Part shown: positions 25,448 to 34,604 of the stretch, in pieces
Position numbering within the stretch: the stretch's first letter is position 1
Layout of the letters: the number at the start of each line of letters is the position of its first letter
Assembly: GCA_946554445.1 (NCBI GenBank)
Contig: CAMNSD010000009.1
Coordinates: forward strand, 62,001 to 126,000
Reading direction: 5' to 3'
Origin: an uncultured Lachnospiraceae bacterium
Lineage (GTDB): Bacteria; Bacillota; Clostridia; Lachnospirales; Lachnospiraceae
DNA length: 64,000 bases
The notes under the pieces: generated by a model
Told to the model about the DNA's origin: nothing
The model's input: only the letters and a program-made list of their open reading frames with translations
Databases searched by the model: none
Translations under genes and position numbers: made by a program

Positions 25448-27031
25448 TTAGACAATCGTTATATGTTCTAAATCAAACAGAATCTCTTTTTTGAGTCTAT
25501 CAGAAATTTCCGTTTTCTTCTCTATTGTTTCCCTGATAAAATCCGCCTGCTCCCTGGTGATTCTGGCATAAACACTTCTGGAATACAGTGCCCTGTAGAT
25601 CCAATACTGTGTGCCATCGGCTGACCAGACACCGGGCTCATATAACAGCAGCAGATAGGGCAGCCGTTCCCAGGAAGGTTCCCTTACCAGCAGCCTGAGC
25701 AGGTATTTTTTGATATTGACATCCGTACAGCTTATGTATGCCTGATATAGTTTTTCCGCGCCATAGGAGATATCACTTTTACAGACAGCATTGTATGCCG
25801 CCTTGGCAATCGAACCATCCTCACCAGTTAAATAATTCCAATAAATATCTGCAAGATTTACAGTGCCAAGATTTACCGCTCCCAGCCCGCCCAGGGCTTT
25901 TATCGCATTTTTGACAAGTCTTGGTCTGTCGGCATACAGATATTCCACCAACACATCCGCGTCCTTCTCGCTGCCGTTCTCACCAATCCCCAGTATGGCA
26001 ATGGCTTCTCCATCAGTATGAAGCTGTTGTTTATAGTAAGAAACAATGTCAAACTCCGTGTGCCTGCGCAGGATATAGCAGACATCGCTCCGTATACTGC
26101 CTGCCGTATCAAGCAGATATCTCTCTATCCCTTCCCAGACACCTCCCAGCCGTTCATATTTTAACGCCAAAGCCTTTTGCCGCACGATCGGACTTTTATT
26201 TTGCAGATAGCTTTCAATCTCTGTTTCTCCGCATTCATACTTTTGCAGGATGAGGCGGATCACCAACGCCTTTTCATTTCCATTCTTTTCCCGCTCTAAA
26301 AGTCTCTCCGCATCCTGTTTGGAAAGGACATCCGGCGAGATTAATATTTTATACAAAAACCGCTTTACGGCAGGCGGATAATTTCTGACGGCATCGAGGG
26401 AAATGTCCTGCTGATGGGACAATATCTTCGCAGACAGTTTTTCTTCTATCTCCTGAAGCTGTTGATATACATACCGCTCTCCCTTTTTCGTGCAGCTGAT
26501 AAATGGAAGCATCTCGATGGCAGTGTCTGTCTGGATACCGTCCAGTCTGTTCGATAAAATCCCATAAGCCACCTCCCGGATCTGCCTAACCCAATCGTTC
26601 AAGCGGAGCGTAAGATAACCGAAGGAATCCTCATTGCTGGAAAGTTCCCATATGCATTTTTCTCTAAAATAACCGTTGGGATGCATCGTGCCAAGCCTCA
26701 GGATACTTAAACCTGCCTGCAGGCTGTCAATATTGCCTGTCAAATCCGCCAGCGATACGCGCTCCCAGTCATGATACCATTCCATGGAAGTGTACTGCCG
26801 AAACTGCCTGTCAAGCCTTATAATCTTCGCCGCGTCCAAACAATGCATATAAGCATGCATGGCCTCTGCCACTACATTTACAAGCGCCTTATCTCTGGAT
26901 AATAAGACCGGATACAACACTGCCAGATGGTTTACTTCTCCTGCTTCCAGCCCTGCAATATGCGCAGCTATCTCTTCCCGGCGCCCGTCCTCCGTATCCG
27001 TCTGCTTTTTCTTATGGTTCCAGAATGGCAT
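25448..27031 (-). CDS. HEAT-like repeat protein, unknown function
   Basis: 527 residues, no signal peptide or membrane span. The sequence consists mainly of helical pairs; pieces such as KDADVLVEYLYADRPRLVKNAIKALGGLG and RLNDWVRQIREVAYGILSNRL are HEAT-like. It probably acts as a protein-binding scaffold. ATG at 27031 with AAGGGG upstream. Same strand as the carboxypeptidase gene 29 bases downstream and CutC upstream, so an operon is likely, but nothing specific on partner or role can be said. Confidence 0.72.
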   Translation of the reverse strand: MPFWNHKKKQTDTEDGRREEIAAHIAGLEAGEVNHLAVLYPVLLSRDKALVNVVAEAMHAYMHCLDAAKIIRLDRQFRQYTSMEWYHDWERVSLADLTGNIDSLQAGLSILRLGTMHPNGYFREKCIWELSSNEDSFGYLTLRLNDWVRQIREVAYGILSNRLDGIQTDTAIEMLPFISCTKKGERYVYQQLQEIEEKLSAKILSHQQDISLDAVRNYPPAVKRFLYKILISPDVLSKQDAERLLEREKNGNEKALVIRLILQKYECGETEIESYLQNKSPIVRQKALALKYERLGGVWEGIERYLLDTAGSIRSDVCYILRRHTEFDIVSYYKQQLHTDGEAIAILGIGENGSEKDADVLVEYLYADRPRLVKNAIKALGGLGAVNLGTVNLADIYWNYLTGEDGSIAKAAYNAVCKSDISYGAEKLYQAYISCTDVNIKKYLLRLLVREPSWERLPYLLLLYEPGVWSADGTQYWIYRALYSRSVYARITREQADFIRETIEKKTEISDRLKKEILFDLEHITIV

Positions 27032-27069
27032 GGTCTATCGTCCCCTTTTCTATTACGCTTACCATATTC

Positions 27070-27822
27070 TTATTTCCCTGAAAGGGCCTTTTTCGCCTCT
27101 GCCACAATCTTACTGTCGGTCCTGAAAATACTGTACTCATCCATGACCGGAAGTCCCATGGGCACATCTTCCCTGCGATAACACATACCACTGTCCAGTA
27201 CTTTTTTGGCAGACAGATGATAACTAGTGATGCTCGTCTGCGCCAGGAACTGCCGAATCACATCGGGCGTCACTCCCGCACCTGCCATAATGCGCGGTGC
27301 CCCTGTTTCCTTCTGCAAGGCACATAACGCCTGCAAGAGCGCCATACCCATCAGACATTCCCGCTTCTGTCCGGATGTGAGAATCGTATCAATCCCCAAC
27401 TCCCGTGCCTGCCCATAGGCCTTTATGGGATCTGCGCACACATCAAAAGCACGGTGCAGCGTCACTTTCATATCTCCCGCTTCCGCCATCAATTCCCGCA
27501 TCTGTTCCATATGAAGGTGCCCGTCTGCCTGCAGACATCCGATCACCACACCTTCCGCTCCCACTTCCCGAAAAAGAGCTACCTCTCTTTTTAAAATCTG
27601 AAATTCATATTCGGTATAGAGAAAATCCCCAAACCGCGGCCGCAATAAGACACGAATCGGCAGGTCGCAGTTTGCTTTTACCTGTTCAAACAATGCCAGT
27701 CCCGGCGAGATGCCGCCAATCACAAGCGCCGCACACAGTTCCAGACGGTCTGCACCGCCTTCTTTGGCCGCAAGGGCTGATTCTACGCTGTCTACACAGC
27801 ATTCTAATATATAGTTGGGCAT
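27070..27822 (-). CDS. cutC: CutC family protein
   Basis: 250 residues, a TIM-barrel protein named after a proposed copper-homeostasis role that is disputed. ATG at 27822 has AAGGAG 8 bases upstream; a GTG three codons earlier abuts the ribosome site. Family marks: LECCVDSVESALAAKEGGADRLELCAAL, PIRVLLRPRFGDFLYTEYE, VTLHRAFDVCADP and ILTSGQK. All core residues look intact. Stand-alone enzyme-like protein without metal genes around it. Confidence 0.93.
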   Translation of the reverse strand: MPNYILECCVDSVESALAAKEGGADRLELCAALVIGGISPGLALFEQVKANCDLPIRVLLRPRFGDFLYTEYEFQILKREVALFREVGAEGVVIGCLQADGHLHMEQMRELMAEAGDMKVTLHRAFDVCADPIKAYGQARELGIDTILTSGQKRECLMGMALLQALCALQKETGAPRIMAGAGVTPDVIRQFLAQTSITSYHLSAKKVLDSGMCYRREDVPMGLPVMDEYSIFRTDSKIVAEAKKALSGK

Positions 27823-27866
27823 ATCTTTCACTCCTTATATGTCTTACAATTACAACATTACTCTTA

Positions 27867-27994
27867 GGACGCAGACTGCTGGGTTTGCGTTCATTATATC
27901 ATATCCACAAATGCTGTAATCCCTCGCTACACCAACAAGAATTGCTTCGCAATTCTTGGGACGCAGACTGCTGAGTCTGCGTCCATTATATCAT
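27867..27994. repeat. Intergenic repeat: two 36-base direct copies flanking a hairpin
   Basis: Copies at 27867-27902 and 27959-27994 differ at 3 of 36 positions, all transitions. Each begins GGACGCAGACTGCTG and ends CATTATATCAT; the second copy folds as GACGCAGACT-GCTG-AGTCTGCGTC. Between them CAAGAATTGC-TTC-GCAATTCTTG (27936-27958) is a perfect 10-base stem. The block lies between cutC and the winged-helix gene, has no coding potential, and resembles a REP/BIME-like dispersed element; spread in the genome cannot be judged here. Confidence 0.75.
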
Positions 27995-28094
27995 GTTCCT
28001 CCCTCAAAAGCACCTGTATAATACACGCAAAGGCAGAACCTTAATATCCGGCTCTGCCCATATGAGAACGCTGCTGTCTTAACCACTATCTTTC

Positions 28095-28883
28095 CTACTG
28101 CATCTTAAAATGACGTATCAGTCTCTTCCCATTCTTACGCTGTCTAATCTCTTCCATGATACAATCGCATTCTTTCATCTCTTCAATATATTCTTCCAGC
28201 GATTGTTCCAAAATATCATTTCGGAGCATATTTTTCAACATTTCATAGCTATCTGCATCATACTCCTGCTCCCGTCTTGCCTGCTTAATTAATTCTCGAA
28301 AGAACTTTTTAACCTCCTCATCACCTTCATCATACTTTCCCTGTAACAGCAGGCTCAATACATCCTTCCAGTTCTTTCCTGTCTTTTCGACAAAATGCTG
28401 TAATATAAGCACGGCATTACCCTCATATACTTTCCCTGCCGTCCGCTGCGCCTCTTCGGGCTGTGTCTTTCTTTCCATATACCTCTTCACCGCATCCGGA
28501 AGCGTATATATTTTATATTTTCCAATCTGCATCATATCAATGATGGGTTTCGTACCTTCCATCATTTTCTTGATAATCGCATTTAATCCACTGGGTGATA
28601 ACTCTAACTTCTCCGCCAAATCGCCATGATACAATTCCCCTTCACGAAACAACAACTCCAGAATCGGCTCGCTATACTTCGAACGCACCTGAAGAATCTG
28701 CTGTCTTATCTCCTCGTCCTCCATTTCAAACGATTCCGCTTCTCTCTGTTGTGCATACAAGAATCCCCTGACAAACTGCTCTTGTAAATCATCCAGTGTA
28801 ATCTCATCTGGATAAATGACTCCCTCTGAATCTTCATATGCATTTAACACGCTTTCCAATGTTTTTGTGTCTACTTTTTTCAT
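28095..28883 (-). CDS. Probable winged-helix regulator, unknown target
   Basis: 262 residues, no membrane span. Residues about 65-135 look like a winged helix: a helix pair (EPILELLFREGELYHGDLAEKLELSPSGLNAIIKKM) and a wing (IIDMMQIGKYKIYTLPDAVKRYM). The flanks are highly charged helices. GAGGAG precedes ATG, and this ribosome site is formed by the final codons and stop of the upstream membrane-protein gene, so the two are tightly coupled. A role in regulating or partnering that membrane protein is inferred; DNA binding is not proven. Confidence 0.6.
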   Translation of the reverse strand: MKKVDTKTLESVLNAYEDSEGVIYPDEITLDDLQEQFVRGFLYAQQREAESFEMEDEEIRQQILQVRSKYSEPILELLFREGELYHGDLAEKLELSPSGLNAIIKKMMEGTKPIIDMMQIGKYKIYTLPDAVKRYMERKTQPEEAQRTAGKVYEGNAVLILQHFVEKTGKNWKDVLSLLLQGKYDEGDEEVKKFFRELIKQARREQEYDADSYEMLKNMLRNDILEQSLEEYIEEMKECDCIMEEIRQRKNGKRLIRHFKMQ

Positions 28884-28886
28884 CCG

Positions 28887-30434
28887 TTACTCCTCAAAAT
28901 GCTCCGCAGCGTATTCAAATGCCGCCTGCAGTTTAGACGCTTTAGCGCCATTTCCACACGCTTTACAAACACATGCAATATCCTTATAACGCGCCGCAAT
29001 AAAGTTCAGTTTCTTCCTTACTGTATCTACAGAAGTATTTTCATGCTCCAAAAATTCTATATTCCACAGAATAGACTGTGCATAATGATACTGTATTGTC
29101 TCCTGTTGACCACCATAATAGAGCAGCACCAATGCCTGCTTATGTTCGCCGTTTGCAATCAGATTCGTGAGTGCCTGTTGAGAATAATACCCATATATTT
29201 TTTCCCGGCCTTTTCTAATCCTCTCTATCTCCTGAAAACTTTTGGCAACCTTCTCATCACTGCTTAAGTTTGCAATCCCATTCTCTATCTCCGCTCTAAT
29301 ATCCTCCTCCGTCATGTCTGTCCCTTCTTCGAATGCTACCCATCCTTCGGCTTCCCATGCTGCTTCCAACGCATTGATATCCAAAATACATGATTTCTTT
29401 TCTTTGCGTGCATCCTTTACCATTTCTAGGACTTTTTCATTAATTTCATTCTGATCATCCCAATCATGAATAAAATAACCCCCGCCCGAAAAAAAGACTT
29501 TGCTCGAATCTTCTATAGACAACTCTATTTCCTGTTTCAATTCATTATCAGATATCGCAATCTTACTTAATTCATCTACATCCGCCTCTTTTAGCGTTTC
29601 CTCCTTTGCCTGTACTTCCGTTACATCAAATAATGGCTTTACGCCGGCTAACAAATCTATCTCTTCCAACGGCTTCCCAGCTGCCGAATCGTCCACTTGT
29701 TCAGGTTGATATACATTGTCCTCTTCATCTCCCGTATCCATATCTAAGATTTTAGGATTAAATTCCCTAAACGTCTTCTCAAAAGTCTCACCGCAGGACA
29801 CAGCTGCGGCTTTCATGCAGGGAATCAAACGCAAATGTCCAATGATACATCCTGATAAAAGCAAGATAAAACACACAAACAAAAGCAATGATACACTATT
29901 TTTTTGAATTCCTTTCCAAATTTCCCTAAATCCATCCCATAATGTTTGAAGGATTCCGCTTCCCTCGTAGGTATCACTTTCCATATTTTGACTATTTGTA
30001 ACTACTGACCCTACAGGTTTTAATAAACAAAAAATCGCACCCAAAACCCATGCTATATTGAACCATGGACTTATACTTGCAAGCCCTTCATAAATCTTTG
30101 CAACAATCAATATCACCACTATAGACACCAGGGCAAAAACTAATCTTTGCCAAACACATATCTTATTTTTCTTCTGCTGTGCTCTCAAATATTCATTGTA
30201 TTTTACCTCAAGCCCCTTCTGATACCCAATCTCTTCTCCTTCCTTAAGTCCCTTCGTGTAGCCGCTTTCCTCTCCTTCACTAAACCCTTTCGCGTAGCCG
30301 CTCTTCTCTCCTTCTTTAACCCCATTTTTGAAACTATTCTCCGCTACCTTCTGTAACATTATATATAATTCTTTATTAGCACAGAACTGATGTTCTGTCT
30401 CATCCCCGTGATACGACACATTCCTATCATCCAT
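28887..30434 (-). CDS. Membrane protein with N-terminal 12-residue repeats, unknown function
   Basis: 515 residues. Residues about 39-75 hold three 12-residue repeats of the form EGE(K/E)xGYxKG(F/L)x, a glycine-periodic pattern like that of Yae1/'deca-GX3' proteins, probably cytoplasmic. Two close membrane spans (about 95-140) and a third (about 180-200) follow, then a long acidic extracytoplasmic or cytoplasmic region with helical, TPR-like pieces near the C-terminus (HKQALVLLYYGGQQETIQYHYAQSILWNIEFLEHENTSV). No family recognised. Followed after 3 bases by the winged-helix gene. Confidence 0.65.
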   Translation of the reverse strand: MDDRNVSYHGDETEHQFCANKELYIMLQKVAENSFKNGVKEGEKSGYAKGFSEGEESGYTKGLKEGEEIGYQKGLEVKYNEYLRAQQKKNKICVWQRLVFALVSIVVILIVAKIYEGLASISPWFNIAWVLGAIFCLLKPVGSVVTNSQNMESDTYEGSGILQTLWDGFREIWKGIQKNSVSLLLFVCFILLLSGCIIGHLRLIPCMKAAAVSCGETFEKTFREFNPKILDMDTGDEEDNVYQPEQVDDSAAGKPLEEIDLLAGVKPLFDVTEVQAKEETLKEADVDELSKIAISDNELKQEIELSIEDSSKVFFSGGGYFIHDWDDQNEINEKVLEMVKDARKEKKSCILDINALEAAWEAEGWVAFEEGTDMTEEDIRAEIENGIANLSSDEKVAKSFQEIERIRKGREKIYGYYSQQALTNLIANGEHKQALVLLYYGGQQETIQYHYAQSILWNIEFLEHENTSVDTVRKKLNFIAARYKDIACVCKACGNGAKASKLQAAFEYAAEHFEE

Positions 30435-30513
30435 GGTCGCATCACTCCTTTCTCCTTACATCGGAACTAATTTCTTCTTTCCTATATTTTCCTCCAATTA
30501 CACTTATGCACCT

Positions 30514-30542
30514 AGTATACTACTATTTTCGTCTATCATCAA
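30514..30542 (-). promoter_or_regulatory. Sigma-A promoter of the repeat membrane protein operon
   Basis: On the minus strand TTGATG (30537-30542), a 17-base spacer and TATACT (30514-30519), about 75 bases before the start at 30434. Four of six and five of six consensus matches. Confidence 0.6.
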
Positions 30543-30831
30543 CATTTTTATTTATTTTTTCTTTATGTTTTATTACATTATTTTATATAAAAATACTAAA
30601 ATCTCATTTTAATTCTTCCTAAAGCTTGAAATTTTCCTTATTTTTCGTCGCTTCTTTCATTTCATTTATTATTTATATCTATAATTTATACTCACACAGA
30701 AAATCCATCCAAAGCTACTTTATTCGTTTTTCCAACTAAAAAACATTTTGTATACTATATTCACTATAAATTATTATTCATAGAATTCTTAGTTAAACAA
30801 AACATGAACTATACATTTTCTGATATATTAA

Positions 30832-30870
30832 AAAGGTGCATGATATTGTCCTGCCTTATCATACACCTTT
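30832..30870 (-). terminator. Terminator downstream of the 254-residue coiled-coil gene
   Basis: AAAGGTGCATGATA / TATCATACACCTTT, 14-base arms with one mismatch and an 11-base loop; the minus strand runs on as TTTTT. It lies about 100 bases after the stop at 30972. Confidence 0.7.
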
Positions 30871-30971
30871 AACCTGTCATTATATTATCACCACACAATC
30901 AAACATAAGAACTGTGATAACTTCATCACATTTCTATGCGCCTATTGAAAGCTCACTGATTCGCAACAACT

Positions 30972-31736
30972 TTACTTCCTCATAAAATCCCACATACGAT
31001 TCAGCCCAGTTCTCGCAGAAGATGAAATGTCCAAATCCAGCCGCAGCTGTTGCAAACTCCCCTTATACTGTTTGAGCAATTCCAGATTATCCTCACTGAT
31101 TGCAGACATAAAAGTATGATAAGCCTGCTCCCTGATCTGTCCGCTCTGCTTATTTTGAGCCGGCGCTTTTGCCTGTGTCCCATTGGCATGATACTCTACC
31201 CGTGCCTTGAAATCCTGCAATTCACTCCATATTTGTGTATTGGCCGCCATAAACCGGCTGTGCGTCTCATATGCCTGATCAAGCATTTCCAGTTCTTTCT
31301 CCCTGGTCAGTTCCTGCATACTGCCATCTTCCGCCGCATAATATTCCTGCCGTCTGTCGGGCACCGCATATTTTTCTTCTATTCGTTCCTTCATCACTTG
31401 ATAGGCATAAGCCATCTTGTTCACATGACTGTCGAAGGTATCCGTCCTAGTTCCTTCCTGCTCTGTGATAAGTTTTTCAAAGTCATTCATGATGCCATAA
31501 GCTCCGGCACTTAATGAGAGCGCCTTCCCCATATCTTCCGGCAGTCTCTCCTTTTTAAAGGCAGCCATTTTTTCCAGTAAGGCATTGCGGCCTTCCTCGG
31601 AAATAGCCACACTGTCACTCCTTTGCCCGGATACCTGACCGCTTCTATCTGCTTCCTGACGCATGTACTGCTTCATTCTGTCAGCATCCACCTGATAGGT
31701 ATGTTGCGGTGTTCTCTGCATATGATTGATATCCAT
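30972..31736 (-). CDS. Unknown helical protein, lineage-specific type
   Basis: 254 residues, no signal peptide or membrane span, mostly predicted helix. The segment SDSVAISEEGRNALLEKM (about 40-57) resembles the 'D-S-V-x-I-S-x-E-G' stretch seen in flagellum-associated and related small proteins of Lachnospiraceae. The centre is helical and charged (KMAYAYQVMKERIEEKYAVPDRRQ). Starts at ATG 31736 with AAAGGA upstream. It lies 111 bases from the GH25 gene on the same strand. No function assigned. Confidence 0.7.
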   Translation of the reverse strand: MDINHMQRTPQHTYQVDADRMKQYMRQEADRSGQVSGQRSDSVAISEEGRNALLEKMAAFKKERLPEDMGKALSLSAGAYGIMNDFEKLITEQEGTRTDTFDSHVNKMAYAYQVMKERIEEKYAVPDRRQEYYAAEDGSMQELTREKELEMLDQAYETHSRFMAANTQIWSELQDFKARVEYHANGTQAKAPAQNKQSGQIREQAYHTFMSAISEDNLELLKQYKGSLQQLRLDLDISSSARTGLNRMWDFMRK

Positions 31737-31847
31737 CGTTTTTCTTCCTTTCTGTCAATTTACACTCCTTAAACCTGTAACTTCGTTCACTCTTTATATC
31801 GGAAGAAAAACACCGTTTTTCAGGCAGATGTAACGAAACGACCTGTT

Positions 31848-34295
31848 TTAGGAATTAAAAAGAAGTTCACTCCAAACCTGCTCCTCGCCCGTCAGTTCCG
31901 TAAATCCTTCCAAAAATTCTTCTCTCGGGATCAATTCTTTTATGAGTCTGCCGCCAGTACCATCTGATGTGCTTTCTATATGTACTCTGGTAAAATAAAT
32001 GCCCGCCTGCGTTATTTCCGGCTGCTGTCCTTCCCACCACCATAAACCAGATTCCCCATATTGACAGACATTGCAGGCTTCCATGCCGGCTCCAATATAA
32101 TCAAGCGCTTTGACATCTCTGGCATTTAAGGCGCACTCATAAAATCCATAATAAATGCACCAGGAATTATTGCTGTATGAACAATGCACTAGTTTTCCTG
32201 CATCTCCTAACATCAGCCATTCATTCCCATCACACCAATCCAGATAGGTACAGACCGCCCCGCCATTTCTGTAATCCAAAATAAAGTCTATTCTCTCATA
32301 TTCTTCAAAATCGTATTTTATCAAAAACACCAATTCCTCAAAACCGTCTTCATCTATGTCAACCCTGGTTATCCTGCTGCTGTCACCGGCTAATTCACAA
32401 GCCATTTCCAGTTCTTCCACAATGCGTTCCGGATCAAAAGGTTTCCTTGTAACCACTGAAAAGTCCCCGTCTTCAACAGCGGCAAAAACTTCTTCCCGAC
32501 TTTGATATATCCCACAGTTTTCTGTCGGAATCTCTAAAAAAGAGGCACAGTCAAGCCATCTTATCCCCTTCATGTTATCATAATCATCCAGAATCCCATT
32601 TTTATCTTTCAAATCATCTACTGTGTCTGCTTTCAAATCATCTAGCGTATCTGCCATCAAAATGTCCCGACAAATCAGTTCCCCGTTTACCTCTGCCAGT
32701 ACATAAATCCATTCTTCCCCTCCATCTATCTTCTTCATGCGAAAAAGCAGTTCCTGCCCGCTGTTTCCACTGCCTTCCACCACCGCAAACTGTTTACAAA
32801 AAGGCCCCGCTTCCGATAGATAAATCTCATCATCAAATAAACTTAAGCTTTCTCCAAGTTCCGCATCCTTTTCCACAGGATTCTGTACGGTCAGATTATG
32901 GAATAGAAATTCCTGAAATAAGGGCGCAATCGCAAGATCCTGAAGATAGCCTCTTGCGCTTACTGCTCCAGTCTCCCTATCTATTTCATACATGATCTCA
33001 AAGGTCTGGTTTGTCTCTTTATGCACTCCCATAGCCCTTCCGCCCAAAAAGGGTTCCCCTTCTTCTTTCCGGCAGGATAAGTCTGCATACAGATTTTCAA
33101 AGGCCGCCTGATCTGCCTGCCTCAGGATACCATAGGTATCTGCAATCAACGCCTCAAACCCATTCCTATCAAGTACCATGGAAGCTTCCGGGAAATGTTC
33201 CTGACACAGCTCTATTTTGCGGATCTGTATGGCATCTTTCTCTTCCAATAACCAGAGCACTTCCCAGTCCTGATCCATCCAGAAATTTTTTACCGGATAA
33301 ACCGCTTCCTTCTCCGGTGTCAGAATATAAAGTGCGCCTATCCTCCCCAGATATGAATAGACTCTCACTTGCTCCGTATCATACTCAAGATTACAATGCT
33401 CCAGTAAGATTCTCGTCTCTGCTCCCGCTTCCTCGTCCCATAGCAGAAAACTCTTCGGCTCCTCCCATTCGACCTTCTCTGCCCTTGCAGAAATTTCCTG
33501 CTCTGCCTCTGCCAAAGCCTTCTCCTCTTCCCATGGCACCGTCAATTTCTGCAGTTCTTCCTTGGTCCCCCGGAACACATTCATATCAATATATTTTTCC
33601 GAACCCTGATATCCCTCCAGAACCGCTGTATCAGTATACTGCCAGAATATCCATGTATTTCCCGCCGTCAAAAGCGGCTGATAATAAACATTTCTGATCC
33701 ACAGGGGATAGGCCGTAAATTCATCTTTGATGTAACGATGATAAGCCTTATATGTTGTATAAATAACGGGCTTAACTTGATAATACTCCTCTAATACCGC
33801 AAGCATTTCCTGCAGCTGTTTTACGACTTCTTCTTTCGGGGGCGGATTCTTTTCTTTATCCCCATAAAATTCCACATCCACCGCAGGCGCTAACTTTCCA
33901 TTTAGACTGCCCACCGTATCGATATAGAACTGCGCCTGCTTCTTCCCCTCGCTGTCAAAACTGAAAAAATGATAGGCGCCGATAGAAAGTTCTGTTTTGT
34001 CTGCCGCCTGCCAATTATCATAAAAGCATTCATCCACATGGCCGCTCCCCTCCGTTGCCTTGATAAAGGCAAAATCCAAATTCTGGTCTGCCAATTTCGG
34101 CCAATCAATGGTTCCCTGATAGTGAGATACATCAATGCCATGCACCTCATATTTTTCGGCAAATGCTGGCGCAATCTTGATTTTTTTATTTATCACAAAA
34201 AAACCTAAAATCCCAGCCAACAACGCTACCAATAGGAAGATCCAATAAGTCCTTCCGTGCTTCATCCTCACTGATCGTTTCATCTGATTATCCAA
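31848..34295 (-). CDS. Membrane-anchored GH25 muramidase with large C-terminal extension
   Basis: 815 residues. Basic N-terminus and one membrane span (about 17-35) leave the rest outside. Residues about 50-255 are a GH25 (Chalaropsis-type lysozyme) domain: GIDVSHYQG (D55), and PAVDVEFYG with D140 and E142, catalytic residues intact. The following 550 residues match nothing I recognise; near residues 660-670 is RVDIDEDGFEEL, an EF-hand-like calcium loop as in VCBS/FG-GAP proteins. A 24-base tandem duplication gives ADTLDDLK-ADTVDDLK. Start is uncertain: TTG at 34295 has AAAGGA 11 bases upstream, ATG at 34283 has none. Confidence 0.85.
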   Translation of the reverse strand: MDNQMKRSVRMKHGRTYWIFLLVALLAGILGFFVINKKIKIAPAFAEKYEVHGIDVSHYQGTIDWPKLADQNLDFAFIKATEGSGHVDECFYDNWQAADKTELSIGAYHFFSFDSEGKKQAQFYIDTVGSLNGKLAPAVDVEFYGDKEKNPPPKEEVVKQLQEMLAVLEEYYQVKPVIYTTYKAYHRYIKDEFTAYPLWIRNVYYQPLLTAGNTWIFWQYTDTAVLEGYQGSEKYIDMNVFRGTKEELQKLTVPWEEEKALAEAEQEISARAEKVEWEEPKSFLLWDEEAGAETRILLEHCNLEYDTEQVRVYSYLGRIGALYILTPEKEAVYPVKNFWMDQDWEVLWLLEEKDAIQIRKIELCQEHFPEASMVLDRNGFEALIADTYGILRQADQAAFENLYADLSCRKEEGEPFLGGRAMGVHKETNQTFEIMYEIDRETGAVSARGYLQDLAIAPLFQEFLFHNLTVQNPVEKDAELGESLSLFDDEIYLSEAGPFCKQFAVVEGSGNSGQELLFRMKKIDGGEEWIYVLAEVNGELICRDILMADTLDDLKADTVDDLKDKNGILDDYDNMKGIRWLDCASFLEIPTENCGIYQSREEVFAAVEDGDFSVVTRKPFDPERIVEELEMACELAGDSSRITRVDIDEDGFEELVFLIKYDFEEYERIDFILDYRNGGAVCTYLDWCDGNEWLMLGDAGKLVHCSYSNNSWCIYYGFYECALNARDVKALDYIGAGMEACNVCQYGESGLWWWEGQQPEITQAGIYFTRVHIESTSDGTGGRLIKELIPREEFLEGFTELTGEEQVWSELLFNS

Positions 34296-34463
34296 AAAAT
34301 CAAGTGTCCTTTCTTAAAATTTTCAAATACTCTTCGTATGCAAACACACGGTTCCCGGAAGTATTGGTGGTTTCTTATAATATTCCAGTTCTCATCACCT
34401 CTTTTAAAATATAAATCAAATTATAATGTATATATTTCAATAAATAAACAGGTTTTTGAAATA

Positions 34464-34494
34464 TAAAAAAGGTAAATTCCTTCGGAATTAACCT
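34464..34494 (-). terminator. Second terminator after the nucleoside operon
   Basis: On the minus strand AAGGTTAATTCC-GAA-GGAATTTACCTT followed by TTTT; 12-base arms with one mismatch. It backs up the terminator at 34550. Confidence 0.7.
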
Positions 34495-34545
34495 TACGAG
34501 ATCCGCTTCGCGGACTCGGATAAGCGGAGGATTTTCCTATACCAT

Positions 34546-34582
34546 AAAAAGGGCCTTACAGAAACAACTCCCACAAGGCCCT
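34546..34582 (-). terminator. Main terminator of the nucleoside salvage operon
   Basis: AGGGCCTT (34550-34557) and AAGGCCCT (34575-34582) pair perfectly around a 17-base loop, and the minus strand continues TTTTT. It begins 22 bases after the stop of the last operon gene. Confidence 0.85.
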
Positions 34583-34604
34583 ACTCATATTATATAGTTC
34601 TTAT

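Larger units (their letters stand above)
30435..30971. other. AT-rich intergenic region
   Basis: 537 bases without a gene, markedly richer in A+T than the surroundings. It contains the promoter at 30514-30542 and the terminator at 30832-30870, listed separately. The stretch 30550-30825 shows only short AT tracts; I see no gene, repeat or RNA fold there. Confidence 0.6.
34296..34604. other. Intergenic region with three consecutive hairpins
   Basis: 309 bases without a gene between the GH25 gene and the nucleoside operon. 34467-34582 contains three stems (the two best listed as terminators; the middle one, GAGtCCGC-GAA-GCGGaTCTC on the minus strand, near 34497-34516). The part 34296-34466 is AT-rich and carries no recognisable feature beyond the GH25 ribosome site. 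Confidence 0.6.

Noticed and set aside
27405-27974. 189-codon plus-strand frame over cutC and the repeat
   Set aside because: Mostly antisense to cutC; no ribosome site.
27867-27994. CRISPR array
   Set aside because: Only two copies with a single 56-base interval that itself is a hairpin, and no cas genes.
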